64,000 nt of DNA from an uncultured Atopobiaceae bacterium (GTDB lineage: Bacteria > Actinomycetota > Coriobacteriia > Coriobacteriales > Atopobiaceae), in the NCBI GenBank assembly GCA_944320385.1, contig CALUHH010000005.1:23360-87359 (forward strand), given 5' to 3'. The position numbers and the translations under genes were made by a program. A model generated the notes under the pieces. It was not told where the DNA came from. It did not search any database and worked only from the letters and a program-made list of their open reading frames with translations. This document shows, piece after piece, positions 35,083 to 43,166 of this stretch (position 1 is its first letter; each line of letters begins with the position of its first letter).

Positions 35083-37898
35083 CGTCGCACGTCGCGGCTT
35101 CGCCGCGTCACGCCGCGTCGGCGCCCGCGGCAGCTCCGTCGCCGCGTGACGCCTGGAGGCACCGGGCCCTGCTGTACGGGACGGCCTTCCTGCTCCCCGT
35201 GGCGCTGCTGTGCCTGCTCGCGGCGGCGCAGGGCGTCTACCCGTTTGGGGCGCAGTCCTTCCTCACCGAGGACCTCAAGTATCAGTACGTCGACTTCTTC
35301 CACTGGTACCGCAGGGTTCTCACCGGGCAGGAGTCGCTGCTCTACTCCTTCTCCCAGAGCCTCGGCAACAACGCCTGGGGCCTCTGGTCCTACTATCTGG
35401 CGAGCCCGCTCAACCTCATCATCCTGCTCTTCCCCGAGGAGCTGCTCACGCTCGCCATCTTTGTGATCTCCGCCGTCAAGCTCGGGCTTGTCGGCGTCAC
35501 CACGTCCCTGTACCTGCGACGCAGGTTTTCGCTGGGCCGCTCGTCCACGCTCACCCTCTCCCTATGCTTTGCCTGCTCGCTCTGGTCCATGACCCAGCTG
35601 AGAAACCCGCTCTGGATGGACGCCGTCGTTCTGCTGCCCCTCGTGGCGCTCGGCGCGTGGCGCTGCGTCACCTCGGGCCGCTGGGGCACGCTCGCGGCGT
35701 CGCTCGTGGCCTCCATCGTCTGCTGCTGGTACATGGGCTACATGACCGTGCTCTTTGCCGCCCTGTGCGGGCCGCTCGAGTGGGTCGTCGCGGGCGCCAC
35801 CGGCCGCGAGCGCCTCGCGAGCGGACGCGCCTTCGCCCGCTACTGCGGCGCGCTCTGCTTCACCGTGCTGCTGAGCGCCTGGACGCTCTACCCCACCGTT
35901 GCCGCTCAGCTCGGAAACTGGTCCGCGACGAGGACCGTCGTCCTTCTCGGGGCCTCCGCCGTCGTTTTCTGCCTGGGGCTCGTCCTCGTGAGCGACCTGA
36001 TTCCCGCGCGCGTGGCCGCATGGGTGGGCAGGGCCGTCGCCGTCCTGACGGTGGTGGGAGTCGTCGCCTACGTGGTTCCGCCCACCATCCAGGTGGCCCT
36101 CTCGAGCACGCTCGAGAACGGCCTGCGCGCGTCGCTCACCTCCAAGCCGCGCTCCATCCTCGCGAGCCCCTTCTTCGGCACCTGGCGCATCAACCTCGTG
36201 CCGCAGCTCTTCGCGGGCAGCCTCCCGCTGCTCGGCGCGCTCTGCCTGCTGCTGTGCCGGCGCATCAGCCGGCGCGCCCGCGTCGCCGCCGCCCTCTTCC
36301 TCGCGGTCCTTCTCTTCAGCTCGACGATCTGGATGGCCTACCTCATCTGGTGCGGCTTCAGGACGCCCAACGGCTTCTACTGCCGCAACTCTCTCTTCTT
36401 CGTCTTTGCCGCCATCTGGGCAACGGGGCTGTACCTCTCCTACCGCGGGAGCTCCGCGTTTCCCCGCGAGGTCCTCGTGGCCACGCCCGCGATGGTGGCC
36501 TTCTCCACGCTCTGCTCGATCCTGGGGCCCGACCCCAGCCTGCCCCTCGTCCTCATGGGCGACTGCCTCCTGATCTCCTATGGCATCCTGCTGCTGCCGC
36601 TCGCCCACCGCGTCGTGGCGACGGCACTTCCCGCGCTGACCTTCATGGAGCTTCTCGCGAGCGCCGCCCTCGCGTGGCCCGCCGCGTACGCAAACTACGC
36701 GCAGGCTGAGTACGACGCCTACTATGAGACCGCCCGGCAGGAGATCGACGCCCTCAGGGAGCATGACGACGGCACCTACCGCGTGGAGAAGACCTACACG
36801 CGCGCCGGCATGGCCGCCCAGGGCGAGGGCCTCGCCCTCGGGTTCAACCGCATCGGCTCGTACTGCTCCTCCTACAACGCCAACGCCGTCAGCTTCCTCA
36901 ACGCGCTCGGCTACTCCGACCCGGTGTGGTTCTCGGTCGCGTACCGCACGCCGGTCCTGCCGAGCGACACCCTGCTCGGGGTGAGGTACGTCTTCTCGCG
37001 CGTTCCCGTGAACGCGCTCGAGCCCCTCGAGCTCGACGGCCTGGCCGACGGCGACCTGCTCTACGAGAACCCCGACGCGCTCTCCCTGGGCTACGCCTCG
37101 TCCGCCGGCGTCACGGCCGACGCCCCCGAGGGCGCAGGCCCCTTCGAGACGCAGAACTGGTTCGCGAGCTCGGTGGCGGGGCACGAGGTCACGCTCTACC
37201 GCCCGCTCGAGGCCACCCTCGTCGAGGGCGACGACGGCGTGCGCACGTGGGAGGTCACGGTTCCGGCCGGGACGCTCGCGTGCTCCTGGATCGACTCCAC
37301 CTCAAACGTCACCTACCTCTACGAGGTTGACGACGACACGGCCGAGTGGGCAGACGCCACCGGGGTTGAGGGAGCCGCCTGGGACAACGCGCGCTTCAGC
37401 CATGCCGTGCGCATGCTCGGCGACGTCTCTGAGACCGAGCGCACCGTGACCGTGTCCCTCAAGAGCTCCGTGGAGCCCGCCGAGGGCTCCGGGGCCCTGC
37501 CCGAGGATGCCCGGTGCATCTTCTACGGGCTCGACATGAGCGCATACGAGCAGCTGGTGGACGAGCTCTCGCAGGAGCAGCTCGACGTCACCACGTGCGC
37601 CGGCAACGTCCTCGAGGGCACGTTCGAGTCGAGCGGCGCGGCGGACGGCCTGCTGCTTTCCGTCCCCTACGACACCGGCTGGACCGTCACCCTCGACGGC
37701 GGCACCGTCGAGGCGCAGCCCGCGTGCGGCGGCGCCCTGACCTACGTGCCGGTCGACGATGCCGGCACCCACGAGCTCAAGATGAGCTACGTTCCCCCGA
37801 TGCTCGTCCAGGGGACGTGCGCTACACTTGCCAGCGCCGTCGCGCTTCTCGCGATGCGCGCCGTAACCAGGAGAAGGAGCGGAGGGATCGGGGCTTGA
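35079..37898 (+). CDS. YfhO-family membrane protein
   Basis: GTG 35079 overlaps the previous stop (GTGA). The 939-residue protein starts with an Ala/Pro/Ser-rich cytoplasmic tail. It then has about twelve membrane helices with the YfhO signatures PFGAQSFLTEDLKYQYVDFF and LLYSFSQSLGNNAWG, and a large extracytoplasmic C-terminal domain (about residues 545-905) before a last helix. YfhO of Bacillus subtilis and its relatives glycosylate lipoteichoic or wall teichoic acids from lipid-linked sugars outside the cell. Neighbouring genes supply the lipid-linked sugar (GtrB-like) and a flippase candidate (GtrA). Confidence 0.92.
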   Translation: MTSHVAASPRHAASAPAAAPSPRDAWRHRALLYGTAFLLPVALLCLLAAAQGVYPFGAQSFLTEDLKYQYVDFFHWYRRVLTGQESLLYSFSQSLGNNAWGLWSYYLASPLNLIILLFPEELLTLAIFVISAVKLGLVGVTTSLYLRRRFSLGRSSTLTLSLCFACSLWSMTQLRNPLWMDAVVLLPLVALGAWRCVTSGRWGTLAASLVASIVCCWYMGYMTVLFAALCGPLEWVVAGATGRERLASGRAFARYCGALCFTVLLSAWTLYPTVAAQLGNWSATRTVVLLGASAVVFCLGLVLVSDLIPARVAAWVGRAVAVLTVVGVVAYVVPPTIQVALSSTLENGLRASLTSKPRSILASPFFGTWRINLVPQLFAGSLPLLGALCLLLCRRISRRARVAAALFLAVLLFSSTIWMAYLIWCGFRTPNGFYCRNSLFFVFAAIWATGLYLSYRGSSAFPREVLVATPAMVAFSTLCSILGPDPSLPLVLMGDCLLISYGILLLPLAHRVVATALPALTFMELLASAALAWPAAYANYAQAEYDAYYETARQEIDALREHDDGTYRVEKTYTRAGMAAQGEGLALGFNRIGSYCSSYNANAVSFLNALGYSDPVWFSVAYRTPVLPSDTLLGVRYVFSRVPVNALEPLELDGLADGDLLYENPDALSLGYASSAGVTADAPEGAGPFETQNWFASSVAGHEVTLYRPLEATLVEGDDGVRTWEVTVPAGTLACSWIDSTSNVTYLYEVDDDTAEWADATGVEGAAWDNARFSHAVRMLGDVSETERTVTVSLKSSVEPAEGSGALPEDARCIFYGLDMSAYEQLVDELSQEQLDVTTCAGNVLEGTFESSGAADGLLLSVPYDTGWTVTLDGGTVEAQPACGGALTYVPVDDAGTHELKMSYVPPMLVQGTCATLASAVALLAMRAVTRRRSGGIGA

Positions 37899-38281
37899 GG
37901 CACCTCATAGAGCAGTTCGTGAAGTTCGGAATCGTGGGCGTCGTCGCCACGGCGATCGACTTCGGGGTGCTCATCGCGCTCACGGAGTGGCTCCACATGG
38001 ACCCCGTCGCCTCCGCTGCCATCTCGTTCACGGTCTCGGTGCTCTTCAACTACGCGGCGTCGATGCGCTTTGTCTTCCAGCGCAGGGAGGGCATGAGCCG
38101 CACCTGCGAGCTCGTCATCTTTGTCGTGCTCTCGCTCGTGGGCCTCGCCATCAACGAGGCCCTCATGTGGCTCGGCGTCAACGTGGCGAGCCTCAACTAC
38201 GTGCTGGTCAAGCTGCTTGCCACCGCCGTCGTCATGCTGTGGAACTTCCTCTCGCGAAAGCGCTGGCTCGACGCCTCCTAG
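37895..38281 (+). CDS. GtrA-family membrane protein
   Basis: The start is TTG 37895, overlapping the previous stop (TTGA) with GGAGGG nine bases before it. The 128-residue protein has four membrane helices and the GtrA pattern (LIEQFVKFGIVGVVATAIDF at the start, then FLSRKRWLF-like NFLSRKRWLDAS at the end). GtrA proteins are thought to flip undecaprenyl-phosphate sugars. It completes the three-gene polymer-glycosylation operon. The convergent gene begins two bases after its stop, with no terminator between them. Confidence 0.92.
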   Translation: MRHLIEQFVKFGIVGVVATAIDFGVLIALTEWLHMDPVASAAISFTVSVLFNYAASMRFVFQRREGMSRTCELVIFVVLSLVGLAINEALMWLGVNVASLNYVLVKLLATAVVMLWNFLSRKRWLDAS

Positions 38282-38283
38282 GC

Positions 38284-38511
38284 TCAGCGCGCGGCGGAGC
38301 AGCTCGCGATCGCCCAGAAGATCAAAAACAGCGTGACGAGAAATACGATCGAGCAGCCGCATCCTCCCAGGCACGACCCGCCCCCACCGCCCGAGGCGCG
38401 TGCGTCCCCGTCCGCGCGCCGCAGCTCGCCGCCGATGCCGTAGTGCGTGAAGGCGCGCTCTGGCGTCGACCAGCGGCCGTCGCGGTTGAAGTCGTACGGG
38501 TTTGCGCCCAT
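38284..38511 (-). CDS. Small membrane protein with an EF-hand-like loop
   Basis: ATG 38511 follows the Fic stop by two bases, with GGGAGGGG inside the Fic gene as ribosome site. The 75-residue product begins MGANPYDFNRDGRWSTPERA, where DFNRDGRWS resembles the DxNxDG calcium loop of EF-hand and dockerin repeats. A Gly/Cys-rich linker (GGGGGSCLGGCGCS) and one membrane helix (residues 52-70) follow. The coupling to the Fic gene suggests the two proteins act together, perhaps as partner or target. I know no described family of this form. Confidence 0.6.
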   Translation of the reverse strand: MGANPYDFNRDGRWSTPERAFTHYGIGGELRRADGDARASGGGGGSCLGGCGCSIVFLVTLFLIFWAIASCSAAR

Positions 38512-38513
38512 GG

Positions 38514-39263
38514 CTAGTCGAGCAGCCCCTCCCAGGTGAGCAGCGTCTCGTTGCGCAGGAAGCGACGGAACGGGCTCAGGTCGCCCTCGAGGTGGAAGAG
38601 GTCGAGCCCGGCGTGATAGGCCGCATGGTCCTGCGCGCGAATCACGATGGGCGGCATGCCCATGGCGAGCAGGACCCCGTTCATGAGCAGGCGCGCGGTG
38701 CGCCCGTTGCCGTCGGCGAACGGATGGATCTCGAAGAGGCGCGCGTGCAGGTACGCCGCGATCGTGAGCGAGCGCTTGCCCTTCTCGAGCTCCGTGTTGA
38801 CGTCGTCGGCGAGCACCCCCACCGCGCGGGGGACCTCGACGGACGGAAGGCCGATCTGCGCGGGGCCGCCCACGTAGTTCTCCAGCTTGAACGTGCCGGG
38901 ACGCTCCCCGGCAAGGAGCAGGCGCTCGTTGTAGGTGCCCATGGTCACGAGCTCCTGGGCCTGTTGGATGAGCTCCTCGCTCAGGCAGGGGTCCTCGACG
39001 AGCTTGACGCGCGCGAGGTCCCACGAGAGCTTGAGGTTGTGGGCCTCCACGAGCACGTCGACGTCACCGGTGTAGGCGACGACGGCGCCCTTCTCGACGA
39101 TCTCCTTCACGGTCGAGAACTGCAGCTCCTCGTTCTCGATCTTCTCGGAGTTGTAGACGTAGTCGACCACGAAGTCGCGGAGAAGCTCCTCGCGACGCTC
39201 CTCGGGCAGCGCCACCCACCTGGCGACGAGCGCGTCGTAACGCTCCTTCAGCAGATTGGCCAT
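38514..39263 (-). CDS. Fic-domain protein (predicted AMPylase)
   Basis: ATG 39263 follows GGGAGG; longer frames upstream have no site. The 249-residue protein has the full Fic motif HPFADGNGRTARLL (catalytic His180), so it should transfer AMP or another phosphate-containing group to a protein hydroxyl. Near the N-terminus SEKIEN (residues 39-44) matches the inhibitory S/T-xxx-E-G/N motif, which blocks the ATP site by its glutamate; this suggests a self-inhibited class II Fic protein. It is cotranscribed with the small EF-hand-like protein gene. It may also be the toxin of an unusual toxin-antitoxin pair. Confidence 0.9.
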   Translation of the reverse strand: MANLLKERYDALVARWVALPEERREELLRDFVVDYVYNSEKIENEELQFSTVKEIVEKGAVVAYTGDVDVLVEAHNLKLSWDLARVKLVEDPCLSEELIQQAQELVTMGTYNERLLLAGERPGTFKLENYVGGPAQIGLPSVEVPRAVGVLADDVNTELEKGKRSLTIAAYLHARLFEIHPFADGNGRTARLLMNGVLLAMGMPPIVIRAQDHAAYHAGLDLFHLEGDLSPFRRFLRNETLLTWEGLLD

Positions 39264-39361
39264 GAGCAACCTCCCGTCAACGATGTTGTTAGCATCGTAT
39301 AAGGTCGCGCCGCACGCGCACCCCCTCACTCCGCCAGAGGCGCAGGCCCTTCGGCGGAGGG

Positions 39362-39390
39362 TGATGAAAAGGGACTGCCCCCTTTCATCA
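39362..39390. repeat. GGGAC palindrome, GATGAAAAGGGAC subtype
   Basis: TGATGAAAAGGGAC and CCCCCTTTCATCA form a 29-base palindrome just upstream of a -10 box (TATACT, 39396-39401) for the peptidase gene. The -35 position of that promoter falls inside the palindrome. Confidence 0.75.
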
Positions 39391-39431
39391 AGGGCTATAC
39401 TGTCACGGGCAAATCCGACGAAAGGACTCTC

Positions 39432-40505
39432 ATGAACGTCAATGACAACGAGCTCGCCGCGCTTCTCGGCAGGCTCTCCGATGCGAAGGCGCCCTCGGGC
39501 TTTGAGGACGAGACGCTGGCCGTGGCGCGCGCATTCTGCGTGGGCTGGGCAACGGTCGAGGAGAACACGCTGCGCGACGGGCTCATCACGCCCAGGAACT
39601 TCACCGGCGAGAAGCCCGTGCTCATGCTGGACGCGCACGGCGACGAGGTGGGCGGCATGGTCAAGGCCGTCCTCTCGAACGGCACGATGAGCTTTGTGGA
39701 GCTCGGCCGCTTCGCGCCGGGAACGCTCGCCGGACAGGGCGTGTGGGTGCGCGCCACGGACGGCTCCTGGGTGCGCGGCGTCGTGGGCGTCAAGCCGCCC
39801 CACTTCTGGACCGAGGCCGAGCGCGCCGCGGGCAAGGCGGGCATGATCCTCGACGTGGGAGCGCGCTCGCGCGAGGAGGCCCTCGAGCGCTTTCGCATGG
39901 GCATGGGCGAGCCGTTCGTGCCCGACACCGCCTTCTCCTACGACGCTGCGACCGGCACGGCCTTTGGCAAGGCGTTCGACTGCCGCGCGGGCGTGTGCGC
40001 GATGCTGCTGGCCCTGCGCGAGCTCGCCGACCGCGACGACCTGCCCGTGGACGTCGTGGCCTCGATCTCGGCGCAGGAGGAGGTCGGCGAGCGGGGCGTG
40101 GCCGCCGCCGTGAGGCACTTCTCGCCCGCCGCGGCCTTTCTCTTCGAGGGCTGCCCGGCCGACGACACCTTCACGCCCGCCGACGAGGTGGGCGCAGCGC
40201 TGGGCCGCGGGCCGATGTTTCGCTACTACGACTGCTGCATGATCACCCACCCGCGCTACCAGCGCTTTGTCCTGGGCGCGGCGGCGGAGGCGGGCCTTCC
40301 CGCGCAGACCTCCGTGCGCGAGGGAGGCGGCACCAACGGCGGCATCATCCACCAGCTCGACGTCCCGAGCGTGGTCGCGGGCATCCCGTGCCGCTACATC
40401 CACGCGGGGACCTCGGTCTGCCGCCTCGAGGACGTGTGCGCGGCGGCCCAGATCGCCGTTGCGGTGGCGGAGCGCATGACCGGCGAGGTGCTGGCGAGCT
40501 TCTAG
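39432..40505 (+). CDS. M42-family metallo-aminopeptidase
   Basis: The 357-residue protein matches the M42 family (glutamyl aminopeptidase, tetrahedral aminopeptidase). It has the zinc ligand motif DAHGDEVGGM (about residues 66-75) and FDCRAGVCA (about 183) with bridging Asp. SAQEEVGERG follows with the catalytic Glu-Glu (about 215-224), then FEGCPADD, and a late HAG motif with metal ligand His (YIHAGTS, about 322). It trims peptides in the cytoplasm. It stands alone and is followed by a repeat block and a strong bidirectional terminator. Confidence 0.92.
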   Translation: MNVNDNELAALLGRLSDAKAPSGFEDETLAVARAFCVGWATVEENTLRDGLITPRNFTGEKPVLMLDAHGDEVGGMVKAVLSNGTMSFVELGRFAPGTLAGQGVWVRATDGSWVRGVVGVKPPHFWTEAERAAGKAGMILDVGARSREEALERFRMGMGEPFVPDTAFSYDAATGTAFGKAFDCRAGVCAMLLALRELADRDDLPVDVVASISAQEEVGERGVAAAVRHFSPAAAFLFEGCPADDTFTPADEVGAALGRGPMFRYYDCCMITHPRYQRFVLGAAAEAGLPAQTSVREGGGTNGGIIHQLDVPSVVAGIPCRYIHAGTSVCRLEDVCAAAQIAVAVAERMTGEVLASF

Positions 40506-40509
40506 CGCA

Positions 40510-40630
40510 CGTTATTCTCGCCTGACGGATAGCGGGCCGGTTCTGGACGGTTTGCCCCGCTCAAAGCGTCCGCAGCCAGCCCGGTATTCTCGTCAGACGG
40601 TAACGTGCTGGTTCTGGACGGTTTACCCCC
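40510..40630. repeat. Long palindromic repeats, AGCCCGGTAT family (first locus)
   Basis: A 48-base unit (about 40510-40557) returns at 40582-40630, 72 bases apart. Across 40567-40620, CGTCCGCAGCCAGCCCGGTA pairs imperfectly with TAACGTGCTGGTTCTGGACG. Similar units occur at 46837-46960. Both loci are convergent gene junctions. Confidence 0.75.
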
Positions 40631-40648
40631 ATCGAAACGACCAAATCC

Positions 40649-40680
40649 GGCCCGCCATCTCAGTCGTGAGATGGCGGGCC
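40649..40680. terminator. Strong bidirectional terminator
   Basis: GGCCCGCCATCTCA and TGAGATGGCGGGCC pair perfectly over 14 bases around GTCG. It separates the convergent peptidase and asd genes. Confidence 0.88.
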
Positions 40681-40728
40681 GATTTCGGACGGAATCAAAG
40701 GTGCCGAGAAGAACCTCGGCCCGCGGAG

Positions 40729-41745
40729 CTACACCAGGTACTCCGCGATCTGGACGGCGTTGGTCGCCGCGCCCTTGCGGATCTGGTCGCCGCAGCACCA
40801 GAACGTGAGCGAGCTCACGCCGTCGGGGGCGGACAGGTCGCGCCTCAGGCGGCCCACCCACACGAGGTCCTGGTCGGAGGTCTCCAGCGGCATGGGGTAG
40901 CGGCTCGCGGCGGGGTCGTCGACGACCTTCACGCCCGGCGCGGCCGCGAGCAGGGCGCGGGCCTCGTCGACCGAGAGGGGCCGCTCGAACTCTGCCGTGA
41001 TAGACTCGGAGTGCGAGCGCACCACCGGCACGCGCACGCAGGTGCAGTTCACGCGCAGCTCGGGCAGGTGCATGATCTTGCGCCCCTCGTTTTGCATCTT
41101 CATCTCCTCGGAGGTGTAGCCCACCTCGTTGAAGCCGCCGATCTGCGGGATGAGGTTCTCGGCGAGCTGATACTGGAAGGGCTTGCTCTCCCCCACCTCC
41201 TCGCCGGCGGCGACGCAACGAATCTCGCGCTCGAGCTCGAGCAGGCCCGGCAGGCCCGCGCCCGAGGCGGCCTGGTAGGTGGACACGACGAGGCGCGTGA
41301 GGCCCGCGGCCTGGTGGAGCGGCCACACCGGCACGAGGCCGATGATCGTGGCGCAGTTGGGGTTGGCGATGATGCCTTTATGGGAGGCGATGTCGCCGGC
41401 GTTGACCTCGGGCACCACGAGCGGCACGTCGGGCTCGAGGCGGAAGGCGTGGGAGTTGTCCACGCACACGGCGCCGCGACGGACGGCCTCGGGCAGCAGG
41501 GCGCGGGCCGTGGCGTCGTCGGCGGCGCCCAGGACGATGTCGACGCCCTCGAAGGCGTCCGGCTCGGCGAGGCGCACGGGCACCTCCTCGCCGCGGAAGG
41601 TCACGGTGCGGCCGGCGGCGACGGAGCGCTCGCTCGCGAGCGGCACGAGGCTCGCAACCGGGAAGTCGCGCTCCTCGAGGCACTGGAGCATCTGCTGGCC
41701 CACGACGCCGGTGGCGCCGAGGATGGCTACGTTCTTCTCGCTCAT
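40729..41745 (-). CDS. asd: Aspartate-semialdehyde dehydrogenase
   Basis: ATG 41745 follows AAAGGAA; the longer frame upstream is the wrong frame of lysC. The 338-residue enzyme reduces aspartyl phosphate to aspartate semialdehyde. It has the NADP motif GATGVVGQQM (residues 10-19), the catalytic Cys in ANPNCATI (about residue 130), the QAASGAG segment and the active-site His in VRSHSE. It lies downstream of lysC on the same strand, so aspartate kinase and this enzyme are made together for threonine, methionine and lysine synthesis. The start overlaps a CGAGAAGAAC word (ATGAGCGAGAAGAAC). Confidence 0.97.
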   Translation of the reverse strand: MSEKNVAILGATGVVGQQMLQCLEERDFPVASLVPLASERSVAAGRTVTFRGEEVPVRLAEPDAFEGVDIVLGAADDATARALLPEAVRRGAVCVDNSHAFRLEPDVPLVVPEVNAGDIASHKGIIANPNCATIIGLVPVWPLHQAAGLTRLVVSTYQAASGAGLPGLLELEREIRCVAAGEEVGESKPFQYQLAENLIPQIGGFNEVGYTSEEMKMQNEGRKIMHLPELRVNCTCVRVPVVRSHSESITAEFERPLSVDEARALLAAAPGVKVVDDPAASRYPMPLETSDQDLVWVGRLRRDLSAPDGVSSLTFWCCGDQIRKGAATNAVQIAEYLV

Positions 41746-41766
41746 TGGCGTTTCCTTTCTAAAATG

Positions 41767-41795
41767 GGTCAAAAGGGGTCTGTCCCCTTTTGACC
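41767..41795. repeat. GGGG-CCCC palindrome, GGTCAAAAGGGG subtype
   Basis: GGTCAAAAGGGG and CCCCTTTTGACC pair perfectly around TCTGT, between lysC and asd. It differs from the other palindromes in its arms but keeps the AAGGGG...CCCC heart. Confidence 0.8.
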
Positions 41796-41798
41796 GAT

Positions 41799-43130
41799 TT
41801 AGCTGGCGGTGACCATCTCGTCGCGGACGAAGCGGTTGTAGATGACCTGGATGGCGCGCTCGAAGTCGTCGTTGTTGACGCCCATGATGATCGAGATCTC
41901 CTGCGAGCTCTGTGTGATCATGCGGATGTTGACGCCCGCCTCGCCGAGCGCGCCGAAGATCTTGCCGGAGGTGCCGGAGCGCTTGGACATGTTGCGGCCG
42001 ACCACGGAGATCAGCGCGAGCTTGTCGACCATCGTGATGTCGTCGGGATCGAGCTCGCGGCGGATGTCGGTCACGATGGAGTAGATGGAGTCGCGCACGT
42101 CTGCCCCGTTGACCACCACGGAGAACGAGTCCACGCCCGTGGGGATGTGCTCCACGGAGATGCCGTAGCGCTCGAAGACCGAGAGCGCCTTGCGCACAAA
42201 CCCGACCTCGCCGGACATGTGCGCCTTCTTCACGTGCACCGAGATGAAGTCGCGCTTTCCGGCGATGCCGGTGATGAGGTGCTCGTCCTCGCCGAGGCGC
42301 GCCTTCTCGCGGATGATCGTGCCCTCGTCCTGCGGGCGGTTGGTGTTCTTGATCTGGATGGGGATGTTGACCTCGCGCACGGGGAAGATGGCCTCCTCCT
42401 GCAGGACCGAGGCGCCCATGTAGGAGAGCTCGCGCATCTCGTCGAAGGTGATGCGGCGGATGGAGCGCGGGTTCTCGACGATGCGCGGGTCGGCCGAGAG
42501 GAAGCCCGAGACGTCGGTCCAGTTCTCGTAGAGCCCGGCGTCGATGCAGCGAGCGAGGATGGCGCCCGTGATGTCGCCGCCGCCGCGCTGAAAGAGCTTG
42601 ATCTGCCCGTCCACCGTCGCCCCGTAGAAGCCGGGCAGGACGAACGAGCCCTGGCGCACCATGACGTCCTTGAGGCGGGCGGCCGTGCGCTCCATGTCGA
42701 CCTCGCCGTTGTGGTGGAACACCACGACGTCGGCGGCATCGACGAAGGGCATGCCGAGGTACTCGGCCATGAGGTGGGCGGTGAACCACTCGCCGCGGGC
42801 GACGATGTACTCGGGCGAGTGCTTCTTGATGTTCTTGGCGAACAGCTCGAACTTCTCGCGCACAGGCCACTTGAGGCCCAGCTCCTCGGCGATGTCGACG
42901 AAGCGCTGCTCGATGTCGGCGAGAAGCGACGTGCAGTCGACGTGGTACTGGATGTGCGCGTTCACGAGCAGCAGCAGGTCGGTGATCTTGTTGTCGGCAG
43001 AGAAGCGCTTGCCCGCCGCGGACACCACGACGAAGCGGCGGTCGGGGTCGGCCTCGACGATGGCCTTGACCTTGCGGAACTGCTCGGCGGACGCGACGGA
43101 CGAGCCGCCGAACTTTGCGATCTTGATCAT
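41799..43130 (-). CDS. lysC: Aspartate kinase
   Basis: The 443-residue enzyme phosphorylates aspartate, the first step to threonine, methionine and lysine. It has the N-terminal KFGGSSVA motif (residues 6-13), the GRGGSD-like phosphate loop as FQRGGGDITGA (about 190), the FDEMRELSYMGASVL motif and two C-terminal ACT domains (about 300-443, with VNIRMITQSSQEISI). The long insert and length place it with the monofunctional aspartate kinase III-like group rather than the alpha/beta type of other Actinobacteria. It is followed by a palindrome and asd. Confidence 0.97.
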   Translation of the reverse strand: MIKIAKFGGSSVASAEQFRKVKAIVEADPDRRFVVVSAAGKRFSADNKITDLLLLVNAHIQYHVDCTSLLADIEQRFVDIAEELGLKWPVREKFELFAKNIKKHSPEYIVARGEWFTAHLMAEYLGMPFVDAADVVVFHHNGEVDMERTAARLKDVMVRQGSFVLPGFYGATVDGQIKLFQRGGGDITGAILARCIDAGLYENWTDVSGFLSADPRIVENPRSIRRITFDEMRELSYMGASVLQEEAIFPVREVNIPIQIKNTNRPQDEGTIIREKARLGEDEHLITGIAGKRDFISVHVKKAHMSGEVGFVRKALSVFERYGISVEHIPTGVDSFSVVVNGADVRDSIYSIVTDIRRELDPDDITMVDKLALISVVGRNMSKRSGTSGKIFGALGEAGVNIRMITQSSQEISIIMGVNNDDFERAIQVIYNRFVRDEMVTAS

Positions 43131-43166
43131 GCGGGAAATCCTTGTCTTCCTAGGTCTGTGCCCGGC

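Noticed and set aside
38284..39024. A longer open frame covering the small EF-hand-like gene and part of fic
   Set aside because: The upstream part is the wrong frame of fic, with Arg/Pro/Gly-rich nonsense; only the start at 38511 has a ribosome site.
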